DNA from: Ureibacillus sinduriensis BLB-1 = JCM 15800
GTDB taxonomy: Bacteria; Bacillota; Bacilli; Bacillales_A; Planococcaceae
NCBI RefSeq assembly: GCF_000772955.1
Contig: NZ_JPVO01000040.1
Span: 1-64,000 of the forward strand
Direction: 5' to 3'
Length of the DNA: 64,000 bases
Shown here: positions 8,989 through 18,922 of the stretch, one piece after another
Numbering within the stretch: position 1 is the stretch's first letter
Layout of the letters: every line of letters begins with the position of its first letter
The notes under the pieces: model-generated
Databases searched by the model: none
What the model saw: the letters and a program-made list of their open reading frames with translations, nothing else
Told to the model about the DNA's origin: nothing
Position numbers and translations under genes: made by a program

Positions 8989-9054
8989 TTGCAAACGGAA
9001 AAATAATTCATTATTATAATAATTGTGTTAGCACTCTTATAGAGTGAGTGCTAA
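8989..9054 (+). promoter_or_regulatory. groESL promoter with CIRCE operator
   Basis: A perfect CIRCE element, TTAGCACTC-N9-GAGTGCTAA, lies at 9028-9054; it is the binding site of the heat-shock repressor HrcA. Upstream is a candidate sigma-A promoter, TTGCAA (8989-8994), 17 nt, TATTAT (9012-9017); TATAAT at 9015-9020 is an alternative -10 with a longer spacer. The 5' leader to groES is short, about 40-70 nt. Confidence 0.93.
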
Positions 9055-9094
9055 TAAGATTATATAAATTATAACTTGTAGGAGGTTGTTTCAC

Positions 9095-9379
9095 TTGTTA
9101 AGACCATTAGGTGATCGTATCATTATCGAACTAGTTGAGGTGGAAGAAATAACAGCATCAGGCCTTGTACTTCCAGATTCAGCAAAAGAAAAACCACAAG
9201 AAGGTAATGTAGTTGCTGTGGGAACTGGTCGTGTACTAGATAACGGCACACGTGTCGAGCTTGATGTAAAAATGGGAGACCGTATTATTTTCTCTAAATA
9301 CTCAGGCACAGAAGTGAAATATGAAGGCAAAGAGTATTTAATTCTTCGCGAAAACGATGTATTAGCTATTATTGGCTAA
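9095..9379 (+). CDS. groES: Co-chaperonin GroES
   Basis: GroES caps the GroEL folding chamber. I choose TTG 9095 as the start because it lies 9 nt after AGGAGG (9080-9085) and gives the conserved N-terminus LRPLGDRI; a longer reading from TTG 9086 would begin inside the Shine-Dalgarno spacer. The product is 94 residues, with the mobile loop [17 protein letters not shown] intact. It is the first gene of the HrcA-controlled groESL operon. Confidence 0.96.
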   Translation: MLRPLGDRIIIELVEVEEITASGLVLPDSAKEKPQEGNVVAVGTGRVLDNGTRVELDVKMGDRIIFSKYSGTEVKYEGKEYLILRENDVLAIIG

Positions 9380-9406
9380 TAATTTGAAAGTTAATCTTAA
9401 AGCTCC

Positions 9407-9435
9407 GGGCGCCATACATAATCTTGACGGCGCTC
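9407..9435 (+). other. Stem-loop between groES and groEL
   Basis: GGGCGCC (9407-9413) can pair with GGCGCTC (9429-9435) with one G-U pair, in otherwise AT-rich sequence. No T-run follows, so it is not a terminator. It may be a processing or stability hairpin in the groESL mRNA. Confidence 0.45.
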
Positions 9436-9468
9436 CCATGCTACTTTTGATTTTGAATAGAATAATAA

Positions 9469-11118
<1,650 letters not shown>

Positions 11119-11128
11119 TCTGACCATT

Positions 11129-11153
11129 GAACCCTTGATATATAAGGGTTTTG
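11129..11153 (+). terminator. Terminator after groEL
   Basis: AACCCTT and AAGGGTT form a 7-bp stem with a 9-nt loop followed by TTTT and a mixed tail, 11 nt after the groEL stop codon. Confidence 0.6.
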
Positions 11154-11168
11154 AAGTGGTTTGTTAAC

Positions 11169-11181
11169 AAAATGCTAACAT
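11169..11181 (+). repeat. Internal 13-bp repeat, left copy
   Basis: AAAATGCTAACAT occurs here and at 16713-16725, and a further TGCTAAC follows the second copy at 16728-16734. Both copies lie inside the segment bounded by the 15-bp groEL-end repeats. They could be arm-type recombinase sites; this is inference. Confidence 0.55.
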
Positions 11182-11191
11182 AATTAAAAAT

Positions 11192-11250
11192 AAAAGGAGC
11201 TTCTTAAGTAGTTATTAAAACTAACTATTGGGAGGCTTCTTTTTTCATTT
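11192..11250 (+). terminator. Long-stem terminator in the left flank of the groEL-end island
   Basis: AAGGAGCTTCTTAAGTAGTTA pairs with TAACTATTGGGAGGCTTCTT when G-U pairs are allowed (about 20 bp, loop ~7 nt), followed by six T. No gene lies between it and groEL, so it may be a second groEL terminator or a leftover of a lost gene. Confidence 0.7.
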
Positions 11251-11477
11251 CTGTGTAGTATGGCGATAAACTTTTTTTCGTAATTTTAACAGATGAATGT
11301 CCAAATCTGTCAATAAGGTACATTATTTCTACAATTGAATTTGGAGGATTTTAACAATTTTATCGAAGTATGTTTATAGAAAGCAAAATGAGAGAGAGTA
11401 TGAGTTAAACTGCAAAATTAGCTCTGGATTCTCTATATAACAAGTATAAATGGTAGTGATTTTATTGGAGGTGCAAA

Positions 11478-11651
11478 ATGTCTAGTATAACAATTTTACG
11501 AATGGACGCACAGATTCTTACTATCAACAAGGTGATTTGCCGTCACATAGACAGCCTTGCCACTACGTCAAGAGGCGTAGTTTTGCAAGACATCCTGTCT
11601 CAATTTCGTAACTTTGTTCAGCATGTATGTTCGCCGAATTCTCTCAGATGA
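11478..11651 (+). pseudogene. Truncated N-terminal fragment of an unknown island-type protein
   Basis: ATG 11478 follows a perfect GGAGGTG ribosome binding site by 6 nt and opens a 57-codon frame ending at TGA 11649. The first ~50 residues (ITILRMDAQILTINK, later TSRGVVLQDILSQFRNFVQH) look like an ordered protein N-terminus, and I associate similar starts with much longer proteins of unknown function on Bacillus genomic islands. After residue 50 the frame becomes unrelated and stops, as after a deletion. The family link is from memory and unverified; it could instead be a genuine small protein. Confidence 0.45.
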
Positions 11652-11840
11652 CAAGGTACCCAAAATGATTCTGGGCACAGTGAAATGGTATCTCCTATGA
11701 CTGACAATAAAATGTTGGATGATACATACATTCGATAAGCAAAAAATTAGTTTCTAGACAAATGTAAACAAAAGTTGATATTAAATTTATCTTCTATTAG
11801 TAGGATTACCCTTGAGAGATACTAAAGGAGGTTTACTTTT

Positions 11841-13955
11841 TTGAGAAAATTGCTATTTCCTATTACAGATTGGGTTTCAACTAAACGGGGAGTGTGGATT
11901 ACGATTATTGCTTGGCTGGTCCTGATGGTTGGGTTAAGTGCGGGGCCAAAGCTTGGTGAATATAAGGTAACGAATTTTCAATCGCTTCCGGATGAAGCGC
12001 AATCGATTATCGCTGAGAAAAAAGCTGAAGAGCTATTTCCAAATAAGCAAGGGACAGTAGGAATCCTAGTATTCCATAATGAAAAAGGTAACATTAATCC
12101 TGATGAGGTTACACAAACACTTACTGCTATCTTAGAAGAAGGTATTAAAGGAATTGAAACGATTATTAATATTAGCGAACTTCCTCCTCCAGCGTTAAAG
12201 GGGTTTATTTCTGAGGATGGTTCAACGATGATTGTTCCGATGGAATTAGAACAGGGCATTGGTAATAGTGAATATGCCGAAATTAATGATAAGGTTTCTA
12301 AAATAGGAAACAAAGCTGCAAATGAGTTTGAAAATGTTTCCTTTTATATAACGGGTCCGGTTGGTATTGCTGGGGATACACTCAAGCTTTTTGAACAAGC
12401 GGACTTTGTGTTATTAATTGCTAGCATTGGAATTATTTTAGTATTACTGATTGCGATTTACCGCTCACCGTTACTAGCATTCATCCCTTTATTTGCAACC
12501 GTTATTGTCTATCAGGTTGTGAATCAAAGTGTAGCCTTGCTAGGTGCAGGCGGGTTAGAGATCAATAACTCCACCACTTCGATTATGAGTATTTTGCTTT
12601 TTGCTGCCGTAATTGATTATTCACTATTTGTTTTCTCCCGTTTCCGTGAGGAGCTTAATAAGGTAGAAAGCAAATATGAAGCCATGAAACAGGCGATGCG
12701 TGCCACAGGGGAACCTTTATTTTTTGCTGGCGGCACGGTGTTAGCAGCTATGTTAATCTTATTCTTCGCTAGTTTCCGTGACTATCAAAACTTTGCACCG
12801 ATCTTTGGTCTTGCCATGTTCATTATTATATTAGCATCGGTTACGTTGGTGCCTGCGTTATTTACTCTATTTGGCCGCAGAGCATTTTGGCCGAGAGTGC
12901 CGAAGTACGGTCAAGAAAAAGAAATTAAACATGGAATTTGGGCACCTATTGCGAAGTTTGTGGTGAACAAGCCCGGTATATCCGGAGGAATCGTAGGGAT
13001 TTTTCTTTTGATCACTGCTTTAAATGTATTTAATCTTCAGTTTGAGTTTGACACGGTTAAAAAGTTTCCTAAGGATTTACCGTCTAGCGTTGGGTATGAA
13101 ATCGTAGAGTCACGATATGACAAAGGGGAACTAGCTCCTACAACACTGTTAATTGAAAGTGATGAAACGTTGGCAGAAACAGACGTAACTGCGATTACCG
13201 AAAAACTAAAAGAATATGATGGGATTGCATCCGTCCGAATGACTGCTCAATCAGAAGACGCTAAGGCTGTAAAGCTTAGTGTGGTACTAGACATGAATCC
13301 ATATTCTACGGAAGCGATGGATCTGTTACAAGATTTACGTGAAGATTCACCGAATCTATTAAAAGAATCTTCTCTATCCGGCGAAGTACACTTTAGTGGT
13401 GTGACTGCAAAGCTGGTAGATGAACGAGAAGTGAATAATAAGGATATCTTTACGATTGTATCACTAGAAACATTACTCATTCTCGTTCTTTTATTCGCCC
13501 TGACACGTTCTATTAAAATGCCTATTTATATGATGGCGACCATTTTGCTTTCCTATGTTTCTGCTTTAGGTCTTGGCATATTTCTAGTGGATGTCTTGTT
13601 TGATTATGAAGCATTGAGTACGCGTGTACCTGTCTATGCTTTCATCTTCTTAGTGGCTTTAGGGATTGATTATAATATTATCCTTGCCTCTCGATTTATG
13701 GAAGAACGGAAAAAACACCGAGTGAAAGAGGCTCTTGAAATCGCCATCCGAAATACCGGTGGTGTCATTTCATCAGCAGGAATCATTCTAGCTGCAACGT
13801 TTGCTGCGTTAACCACGATGCCAATTGCTGACCTTTTCGTATTTGGCTTTATGGTGGCCATTGGAATTCTGATTGATACCTTCCTCGTTCGGGGAATGCT
13901 GCTGCCAGCTTTAATCCTGCTATTTGAAAAAGACAAGCAAGTCTCTCATAATTAA
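11841..13955 (+). CDS. MmpL/RND-type membrane exporter (YdfJ-like)
   Basis: The 704-residue protein begins with TTG 11841 behind AAAGGAGG. It has the RND layout of the MmpL family: one N-terminal helix, a ~150-residue outer domain, a block of five or six helices (about 180-370), a second outer domain and a second helical block from about 540 to the end. The intramembrane motifs VIDYSLFVFSRFREE and LGIDYNIILASRFMEE, which carry the proton-relay Asp and Tyr, are intact. Such proteins export lipids or amphipathic drugs. It is followed by a two-component system, which probably controls it. Confidence 0.88.
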   Translation: MRKLLFPITDWVSTKRGVWITIIAWLVLMVGLSAGPKLGEYKVTNFQSLPDEAQSIIAEKKAEELFPNKQGTVGILVFHNEKGNINPDEVTQTLTAILEEGIKGIETIINISELPPPALKGFISEDGSTMIVPMELEQGIGNSEYAEINDKVSKIGNKAANEFENVSFYITGPVGIAGDTLKLFEQADFVLLIASIGIILVLLIAIYRSPLLAFIPLFATVIVYQVVNQSVALLGAGGLEINNSTTSIMSILLFAAVIDYSLFVFSRFREELNKVESKYEAMKQAMRATGEPLFFAGGTVLAAMLILFFASFRDYQNFAPIFGLAMFIIILASVTLVPALFTLFGRRAFWPRVPKYGQEKEIKHGIWAPIAKFVVNKPGISGGIVGIFLLITALNVFNLQFEFDTVKKFPKDLPSSVGYEIVESRYDKGELAPTTLLIESDETLAETDVTAITEKLKEYDGIASVRMTAQSEDAKAVKLSVVLDMNPYSTEAMDLLQDLREDSPNLLKESSLSGEVHFSGVTAKLVDEREVNNKDIFTIVSLETLLILVLLFALTRSIKMPIYMMATILLSYVSALGLGIFLVDVLFDYEALSTRVPVYAFIFLVALGIDYNIILASRFMEERKKHRVKEALEIAIRNTGGVISSAGIILAATFAALTTMPIADLFVFGFMVAIGILIDTFLVRGMLLPALILLFEKDKQVSHN

Positions 13956-14023
13956 TAGGTAGTAAAAAAAGGATACAAAGGACTTCTTGTCATTTGTATT
14001 CTCCCTTTTAGGAGGTTCTGCAA

Positions 14024-14695
14024 ATGAAGATTCTGGTTGTAGATGATGATGTTTACATTCAACAGCTTGTATCGATCCACTTAAGCCGAGAAGGCTACCA
14101 AGTATATCGAGCGAACCATGCTGAAGAAGCGTTGCATGTGTTGGAAGAAAAGAGTGTTGATTTAGCCATTGTTGATGTAATGATGCCAGGAATGAATGGT
14201 TTTGAATTAACAAAGACATTATCAGCTGATTATGATCTTCCTGTTATCCTCCTGACGGCCAAAGGGCAGATGGATGACAAAGAGCAAGGCTTCTTAGCTG
14301 GCTCTGAGGACTATATCGTGAAGCCATTTGAGGTAAAGGAGCTTCTCTTTCGTGTTGCCGTCGTGTTAAGACGCTTCGAACGTGTGATGGAAACGATCAT
14401 CAAAGTAGGGAATCTTACGATTGATCGGAAGAACTTTGAATTAATAATCAACCAAGAAACCGTCCTTCCACCTCTAAAGGAATTTGAAGTATTAAGTTTA
14501 TTAGCTTCACGCGCCAATAAGATTACACCTAGAGCCTTTTTAGTGGAACAAGTATGGGGTGTTGATTATGAAGGCGGAGAACAAACGCTCAATACACATA
14601 TTAACCGAATCCGGGATCGTTTAAAAAAATATGATGCAACCGTGGAAATTCAAACGGTTCGAGGGATTGGCTATAAGCTTGAGGTCACCAAATGA
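14024..14695 (+). CDS. OmpR/PhoB-family response regulator
   Basis: A receiver domain (residues 1-115) carries acidic residues at 7-9, the phosphoacceptor Asp51 in AIVDVMMPG, the switch Thr in LLTAK and Lys in VKPF. A winged-helix DNA-binding domain follows (about 125-220), ending in TVRGIGYKL, the OmpR/PhoB signature. Start ATG 14024 lies behind TAGGAGG. The stop overlaps the next gene by 4 nt (ATGA). It likely regulates the adjacent mmpL-type gene. Confidence 0.92.
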   Translation: MKILVVDDDVYIQQLVSIHLSREGYQVYRANHAEEALHVLEEKSVDLAIVDVMMPGMNGFELTKTLSADYDLPVILLTAKGQMDDKEQGFLAGSEDYIVKPFEVKELLFRVAVVLRRFERVMETIIKVGNLTIDRKNFELIINQETVLPPLKEFEVLSLLASRANKITPRAFLVEQVWGVDYEGGEQTLNTHINRIRDRLKKYDATVEIQTVRGIGYKLEVTK

Positions 14696-16089
14696 GAACG
14701 TTATATCAAAAGTTCATTGCTGCCACCCTGATAATTTTAATTATAAGTGTCGCGATTGGGTTGATCGTAGCCAATTTTATTTATATGTCTTCTACGAAAC
14801 AGAAGATGGACCAGCAAAATGTAGAAATTGCTCAAACCATTACAGCCAATCTCGAGAATATGCATTCGGGTCATTCTTCATTGGAGCCATTTTTAGAATC
14901 GATTGGAAATCTTGGCTATCAAATCTATGTGGTCAACGAATCCGGGGAAGATGCTTACTTTGGTAAAGCTTTTACAAAGAAAGCCCTTTCTGTGGAAGCC
15001 AAGAAGGTCGTCATGGAAAAAGAAATCTATCATGGTATGAGCACCTTTTCTAGTAAATTTTTAATGATGGGCCATTTTTCAAATGATGTCCAAAATACGG
15101 TAGGTGTGCCCTTTACTATGAATGGGGAGCAATATGGGTTATTTTTGCGGCCCAATAATAAACTGCTCTTTACTGATATTCATATGATTTTAGCGTGGTT
15201 CTTTGTAGCCGTAACGGTTGTTAGCATTAGCGGGGTTATCCTGTTTGCCAAGCATCTCATCCAGCCGATTACAAAGTTAACGGAAGCGACGAGAGAAATT
15301 ACACGCGAGAACTTTCTTTATCCGTTAAAAATTAATCGGAATGATGAGCTTGGTCAATTATCAGAAAGCTTTAACAACATGCAGAAGCAGTTACAGCACA
15401 ATGATGAAGCCCGTAAATCCTTTATTAATAATGTGTCACATGACTTTCAATCACCCCTCATGAATATTCAGGGCTATTCCGAGTTATTGTTGTCACAACA
15501 GGTAAGTGACAAGGAATTAAAAGAGTACCTACAGGTGATTGATCATGAATCAAAGCGGCTTTCCAATCTTACCAAGCAGCTATTAGTATTAACTTCGCTT
15601 GATCAGAAAGCGTATCCGATGAAAATCTCAGAGGTCCAATTGGATGAACAAATCAAGCAAACCATCCGCAGCTATCAATGGCGGCTACAGGAGAAGGAAA
15701 TTGAAGTTTCTTATAAACTGTTACCGGTTAGGATGTTGGTCGATGTTGAATTGATTAGCAATGTCTGGGATAACTTGATATCGAATGCGATTAAGTATAA
15801 TGCTCATGGAGGGAATATTTGGATTGTTTTATCTAAAAGTGATGACTGCATCAAGATTATGGTGAAAGACACCGGAATTGGGATGTCTAAGAAAGACGTG
15901 GCCCAAATATTCGACCGTTTTTATCGTGTAGATTCAGCAAGAAAAAGTGGCGGTACAGGGCTGGGCTTATCAATTGTGAAACAGATTATTGATCTGCATG
16001 GAGGAGAAATAAAGGTTGATAGCGAGGCTGGCGTGGGAACAACCTTCACGATCATCCTACCAAATAAAGAGAGGAAATTGGAGGGATAA
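14692..16089 (+). CDS. Sensor histidine kinase
   Basis: The 465-residue protein has an N-terminal membrane helix (about 8-32), a ~130-residue extracytoplasmic sensor region, a second helix (about 165-185), a HAMP linker, and a HisKA domain whose H-box is SHDFQSPL (His near residue 250). The catalytic domain shows N (WDNLISNAIKYN), G1 (VKDTGIGM), F (FDRFYR) and G2 (GGTGLGLSIV) boxes. It is translationally coupled to the response regulator and should phosphorylate it. The signal is unknown; an envelope stress or antimicrobial cue is likely given the linked exporter. Confidence 0.92.
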   Translation: MRTLYQKFIAATLIILIISVAIGLIVANFIYMSSTKQKMDQQNVEIAQTITANLENMHSGHSSLEPFLESIGNLGYQIYVVNESGEDAYFGKAFTKKALSVEAKKVVMEKEIYHGMSTFSSKFLMMGHFSNDVQNTVGVPFTMNGEQYGLFLRPNNKLLFTDIHMILAWFFVAVTVVSISGVILFAKHLIQPITKLTEATREITRENFLYPLKINRNDELGQLSESFNNMQKQLQHNDEARKSFINNVSHDFQSPLMNIQGYSELLLSQQVSDKELKEYLQVIDHESKRLSNLTKQLLVLTSLDQKAYPMKISEVQLDEQIKQTIRSYQWRLQEKEIEVSYKLLPVRMLVDVELISNVWDNLISNAIKYNAHGGNIWIVLSKSDDCIKIMVKDTGIGMSKKDVAQIFDRFYRVDSARKSGGTGLGLSIVKQIIDLHGGEIKVDSEAGVGTTFTIILPNKERKLEG

Positions 16090-16092
16090 CTA

Positions 16093-16500
16093 ATGGAACA
16101 AACTTGGAGTTTAAGGCTCATTCGTTTTGCAGCAATCTTCGGAATCATCGGTACGTTTGTTGGCTCTCAAATGTCAGGAAGTATGGATTATTCCTTGAGA
16201 CCCATTCATGCCCATATTTTATTAGTAGGATGGCTGTCGGTATTTGCTTGGGGAATTTTTTATAAGGTATATAAAATTAAATACAAAAAACTGGTTTCTA
16301 TTCACAGCATCCTAGGAATGCTTGGGGCTGCAGGATTGACGGTAGGAATGTGGATGTACAATCTGAACCCTTTCAATCTGAATGAAACCTTTGTCATGGT
16401 TTTCTTTATCGTCGGCGGAACCTTACTTTTACTAGCTTTCTTATTATTCGTCCTAATCACCTTTCTTGTTGATAAACAGGAGAACATGGATTGCGATTAA
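16093..16500 (+). CDS. Small four-helix membrane protein
   Basis: This 135-residue protein starts 3 nt after the kinase stop codon. It has four predicted membrane helices. Conserved-looking histidines lie in RPIHAHILLVGWLSVFAWGIFY (near residues 37-39) and SIHS (near 74). The HAH pattern and helix spacing recall single modules of haem-copper oxidase subunit I-like or NnrS-like proteins, so haem or metal binding is possible, but no family is certain. Its coupling to the two-component system suggests a role in the same response. Confidence 0.7.
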   Translation: MEQTWSLRLIRFAAIFGIIGTFVGSQMSGSMDYSLRPIHAHILLVGWLSVFAWGIFYKVYKIKYKKLVSIHSILGMLGAAGLTVGMWMYNLNPFNLNETFVMVFFIVGGTLLLLAFLLFVLITFLVDKQENMDCD

Positions 16501-16712
16501 TCCGGAATTCCAAGGGAAAGGGCAGGTACGGAGTTTGTAAAACGAATTGAATAAGTCTGTAACGAACATGTATAACTAGCAATTTGTCGAAATAGTATTA
16601 CTAATTATTGGAATTGCTCTGTTTTTTGAGCAAAGAGTTAAGGTTATCGATCTAAAGATCGTGAAATTCAGTTTATCCATAAAAAAGCCACAGTTTTATT
16701 AAATTCATTAAT

Positions 16713-16725
16713 AAAATGCTAACAT
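16713..16725 (+). repeat. Internal 13-bp repeat, right copy
   Basis: AAAATGCTAACAT, identical to 11169-11181. A second TGCTAAC follows at 16728-16734, making a tandem pair. A near-palindrome, GAGTGTAA-GATA-TTACACACTC, lies at about 16822-16845 between these repeats and the right groEL-end copy. Confidence 0.55.
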
Positions 16726-16853
16726 TTTGCTAACGTATTCTAGTGAAAAATGATTAATTCCTGTTAAAGATGTTACAGTAAGAAATTAACAAAACCTTGA
16801 TTTACCGCACCTTTATCACACGGAGTGTAAGATATTACACACTCTCACCATAG

Positions 16854-16868
16854 GGGCGGCATGATGTA
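16854..16868 (+). repeat. Right copy of 15-bp direct repeat (groEL 3' end)
   Basis: GGGCGGCATGATGTA, identical to 11103-11117 at the groEL stop codon, is here in non-coding sequence. The remainder of the 16501-17274 interval holds only the repeats described and two terminators. The repeat pair brackets 5.75 kb. Confidence 0.7.
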
Positions 16869-16971
16869 CGGCTTTGGGCCACATCTGACCTTCCAAAAAT
16901 GAATGATTAAAAAGCGAAACTTTTCACTCTTGTGAGAAGTTGTGATGGCAATAACTTTTTACAAAGCCAAT

Positions 16972-17010
16972 AACCACTTCACAGAATTTATCTGTGCGGT
17001 GGTTTTTTGT
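16972..17010 (+). terminator. Terminator downstream of the right repeat
   Basis: AACCAC and GTGGTT, with inner CACAG/CTGTG, form a two-part stem followed by TTTTTTG. If the 11.1-16.87 kb segment is an insertion, this may be the original groEL terminator. That is inference. Confidence 0.75.
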
Positions 17011-17112
17011 TGCTTAAATATGCATTTCAAGATTTTTTAGATGACAGGCGCTTTATTCTCTTTATGGATTATCCCTTTCGCAAGTTTTGTCATAGCTATC
17101 TTTTCGTTTAAT

Positions 17113-17155
17113 AAAAAAATAATCCACCCTTGACTTGACGTCATAGGTGGATTTA
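17113..17155 (-). terminator. Terminator downstream of the copper-amine-oxidase-N gene
   Basis: AATCCACC (17121-17128) pairs with GGTGGATT (17146-17153). On the minus strand the stem is followed by ATTTTTTTATT. It lies 120 nt beyond the stop codon of the minus-strand gene at 17275. Confidence 0.7.
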
Positions 17156-17274
17156 TTCCTTCAAATAGCAGGCCCCATTGCGAGAATCGTCTATTGCCGG
17201 ACTGGCCATGTTGGAGAATGCTGGTCTTTTTTAATTATTTTGCATTAACTCTATTTTGTGAAATTGGTACGACA

Positions 17275-18474
17275 CTATTTTGACGCACGGTCATAAGTTA
17301 ATTTCTTAGGCTCATCCTTGCCGTCAATTGGACTATCATAATAGAAATACAGCTCGGTCTCATTATTTGACGCTCCAGAGAATCTTAGTTCATCTCCGCG
17401 ATAGGGGACCTCATTGGTTTTTGCATATTCTAAATCCTTGCCAGATAATAATTTTTCGTGTAGTTCCACGACAGAATTATTTTTAAAGTCAATCAGTGTC
17501 AAGAATCCAGTAATATTAGGTCGAACAATCAAATATTCGTTAGAAGCTCCTAATACTGCAAAGCTTTCATCTTTTCCTGTCAATTCGGGGAGATTATATT
17601 CTTTCACTTTTTCACCATTTTTGTTGTAAATCGATACCATTTTTCCATCTGTTAGTAAACTGTGAGTGTTATATAAATTTGTTTTTGGATCTAGGAAATG
17701 ATAGTAGGTCACGTTACCTTCATAGCGCTTGAAATAGCTTGCTTTCTTCTGGTCTATGATTTTGCTGCCGTTGATTAGAAAATTATATGCATCATATCCG
17801 ACACGAGGTTCTCCAAAATTGTCCAAGATCGTAATAATGAAATTCTTGCTATCGATAGTATTAAACTCAAATGATAGGCTGCCTTTAAAATCATTATTCA
17901 TCTTTCCTGCGAGAACAGGTACTTGTTCAAATGGATAAGCAAAGTAAAATTCTCCAGTATTTCGGTTCAGCCAAGAGGTTATATTGACATCGGTCGCTTT
18001 AACAAAATTATCACTTTTTTGTGTAATGCTCACTGTTTTGGAAGTATTATTCCAATCGACAGATGCCCCAGTAGACTCCGAAAGAAAACGCAAAGGAATA
18101 AAAATTCGACTATTCACATTTTGAAGTGGCGCCGTCAAATTCACCGTTTTCCCATTAACTTTTGCATTCATCGAACCGTATGTAAGCTGAACGGTCAGTT
18201 TAGGGTATGTCATTGTTACTGTTTTATTGGAAGAATTCCAGAAAACAACAGTACCAAGCAGTTCCCCAATATCCCGTAATGGCAAATAAACAGTGCCGTT
18301 CTTAATAAAAGGGGCAGATTCTGGCTGAAATGTGTTTCCATTCATATTGATTGTAATAGGATTAGTTTTTGCGGGCATTGCTGCCTCTGTGCTGGAAATA
18401 GGGCCGGCTAAGGTGATGCCAAGGGCAAAAGCAACAACGCTAATTAGGTGAGTCAAGCGTGATTTAAGTAACAT
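17275..18474 (-). CDS. Secreted protein with copper amine oxidase N-terminal domain
   Basis: I place the start at ATG 18474 behind AGGAGG, giving 399 residues with a signal peptide (basic N-terminus, hydrophobic core, cleavage near STEAA). Residues ~40-150 hold the copper-amine-oxidase-N fold (Pfam PF07833-like), recognised by PFIKNGTVYLPLRDIGELLG and NVNSRIFIPLRFLSESTGASVDWN. In Bacillales this module is a cell-wall or surface domain, not an oxidase. The remaining ~240 residues have no motif I recognise. Role unknown, probably at the cell surface. Confidence 0.82.
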   Translation of the reverse strand: MLLKSRLTHLISVVAFALGITLAGPISSTEAAMPAKTNPITINMNGNTFQPESAPFIKNGTVYLPLRDIGELLGTVVFWNSSNKTVTMTYPKLTVQLTYGSMNAKVNGKTVNLTAPLQNVNSRIFIPLRFLSESTGASVDWNNTSKTVSITQKSDNFVKATDVNITSWLNRNTGEFYFAYPFEQVPVLAGKMNNDFKGSLSFEFNTIDSKNFIITILDNFGEPRVGYDAYNFLINGSKIIDQKKASYFKRYEGNVTYYHFLDPKTNLYNTHSLLTDGKMVSIYNKNGEKVKEYNLPELTGKDESFAVLGASNEYLIVRPNITGFLTLIDFKNNSVVELHEKLLSGKDLEYAKTNEVPYRGDELRFSGASNNETELYFYYDSPIDGKDEPKKLTYDRASK

Positions 18475-18627
18475 GTGTGTAGCCTCCTGTTTTTTATTAA
18501 TTGAACAACAAACCTTTTGGAAATGATTGGTTAAATCTAATGGTATCACAATATTAAAATCTATTTAATTAAAATTTCGATTTTACTGATTTCCTTAACC
18601 AGTACTTAATTAATGCTTACACATACA

Positions 18628-18672
18628 AAAATCCGTTTCTTATTAGTCTAAAATATAGGCTAGGAAACGGAC
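18628..18672 (-). terminator. Hairpin, probable terminator
   Basis: TCCGTTTC (18632-18639) pairs with GAAACGGA (18664-18671), extended inward by AGTCTA/TAGGCT. On the minus strand a short T-run (ATTTTTG) follows. No gene lies between it and the terminator at 18869, so it may be a backup. Confidence 0.5.
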
Positions 18673-18868
18673 TCATAATTAACTTAACATGTCTTCTTTT
18701 CCTGTAAAAACTCTCCTTGTAATACAGCTTTCATTAGATGCTCACTCTCTAATCTTGTTTGTTGGATGTTTGACTCTAATTCATAAAAGACATGAGTTGT
18801 TTAAGTTTTTCGATGATTTACTTTTTGTTCATTAAATTGAAGAAGAATGAATGATTATCTTTCAAAAA

Positions 18869-18906
18869 GAAAAAACCATTTTCCTTCTTTTGGGAAAATG
18901 GTTTTT
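18869..18906 (-). terminator. Terminator of the secreted phosphatase gene
   Basis: AAAAACCATTTTCC and GGAAAATGGTTTTT form a 14-bp stem with a short loop, 17 nt beyond the stop codon. On the minus strand it is followed by a T-rich tail. Confidence 0.85.
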
Positions 18907-18922
18907 CGGCTTATGATTGCTA

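Noticed and set aside
16883-16890. ATCTGACC as an extension of the groEL-end repeat
   Set aside because: The 8-bp match to 11118-11125 is displaced by 14 nt relative to the 15-bp core and may be chance, so it was not counted as evidence for the island.
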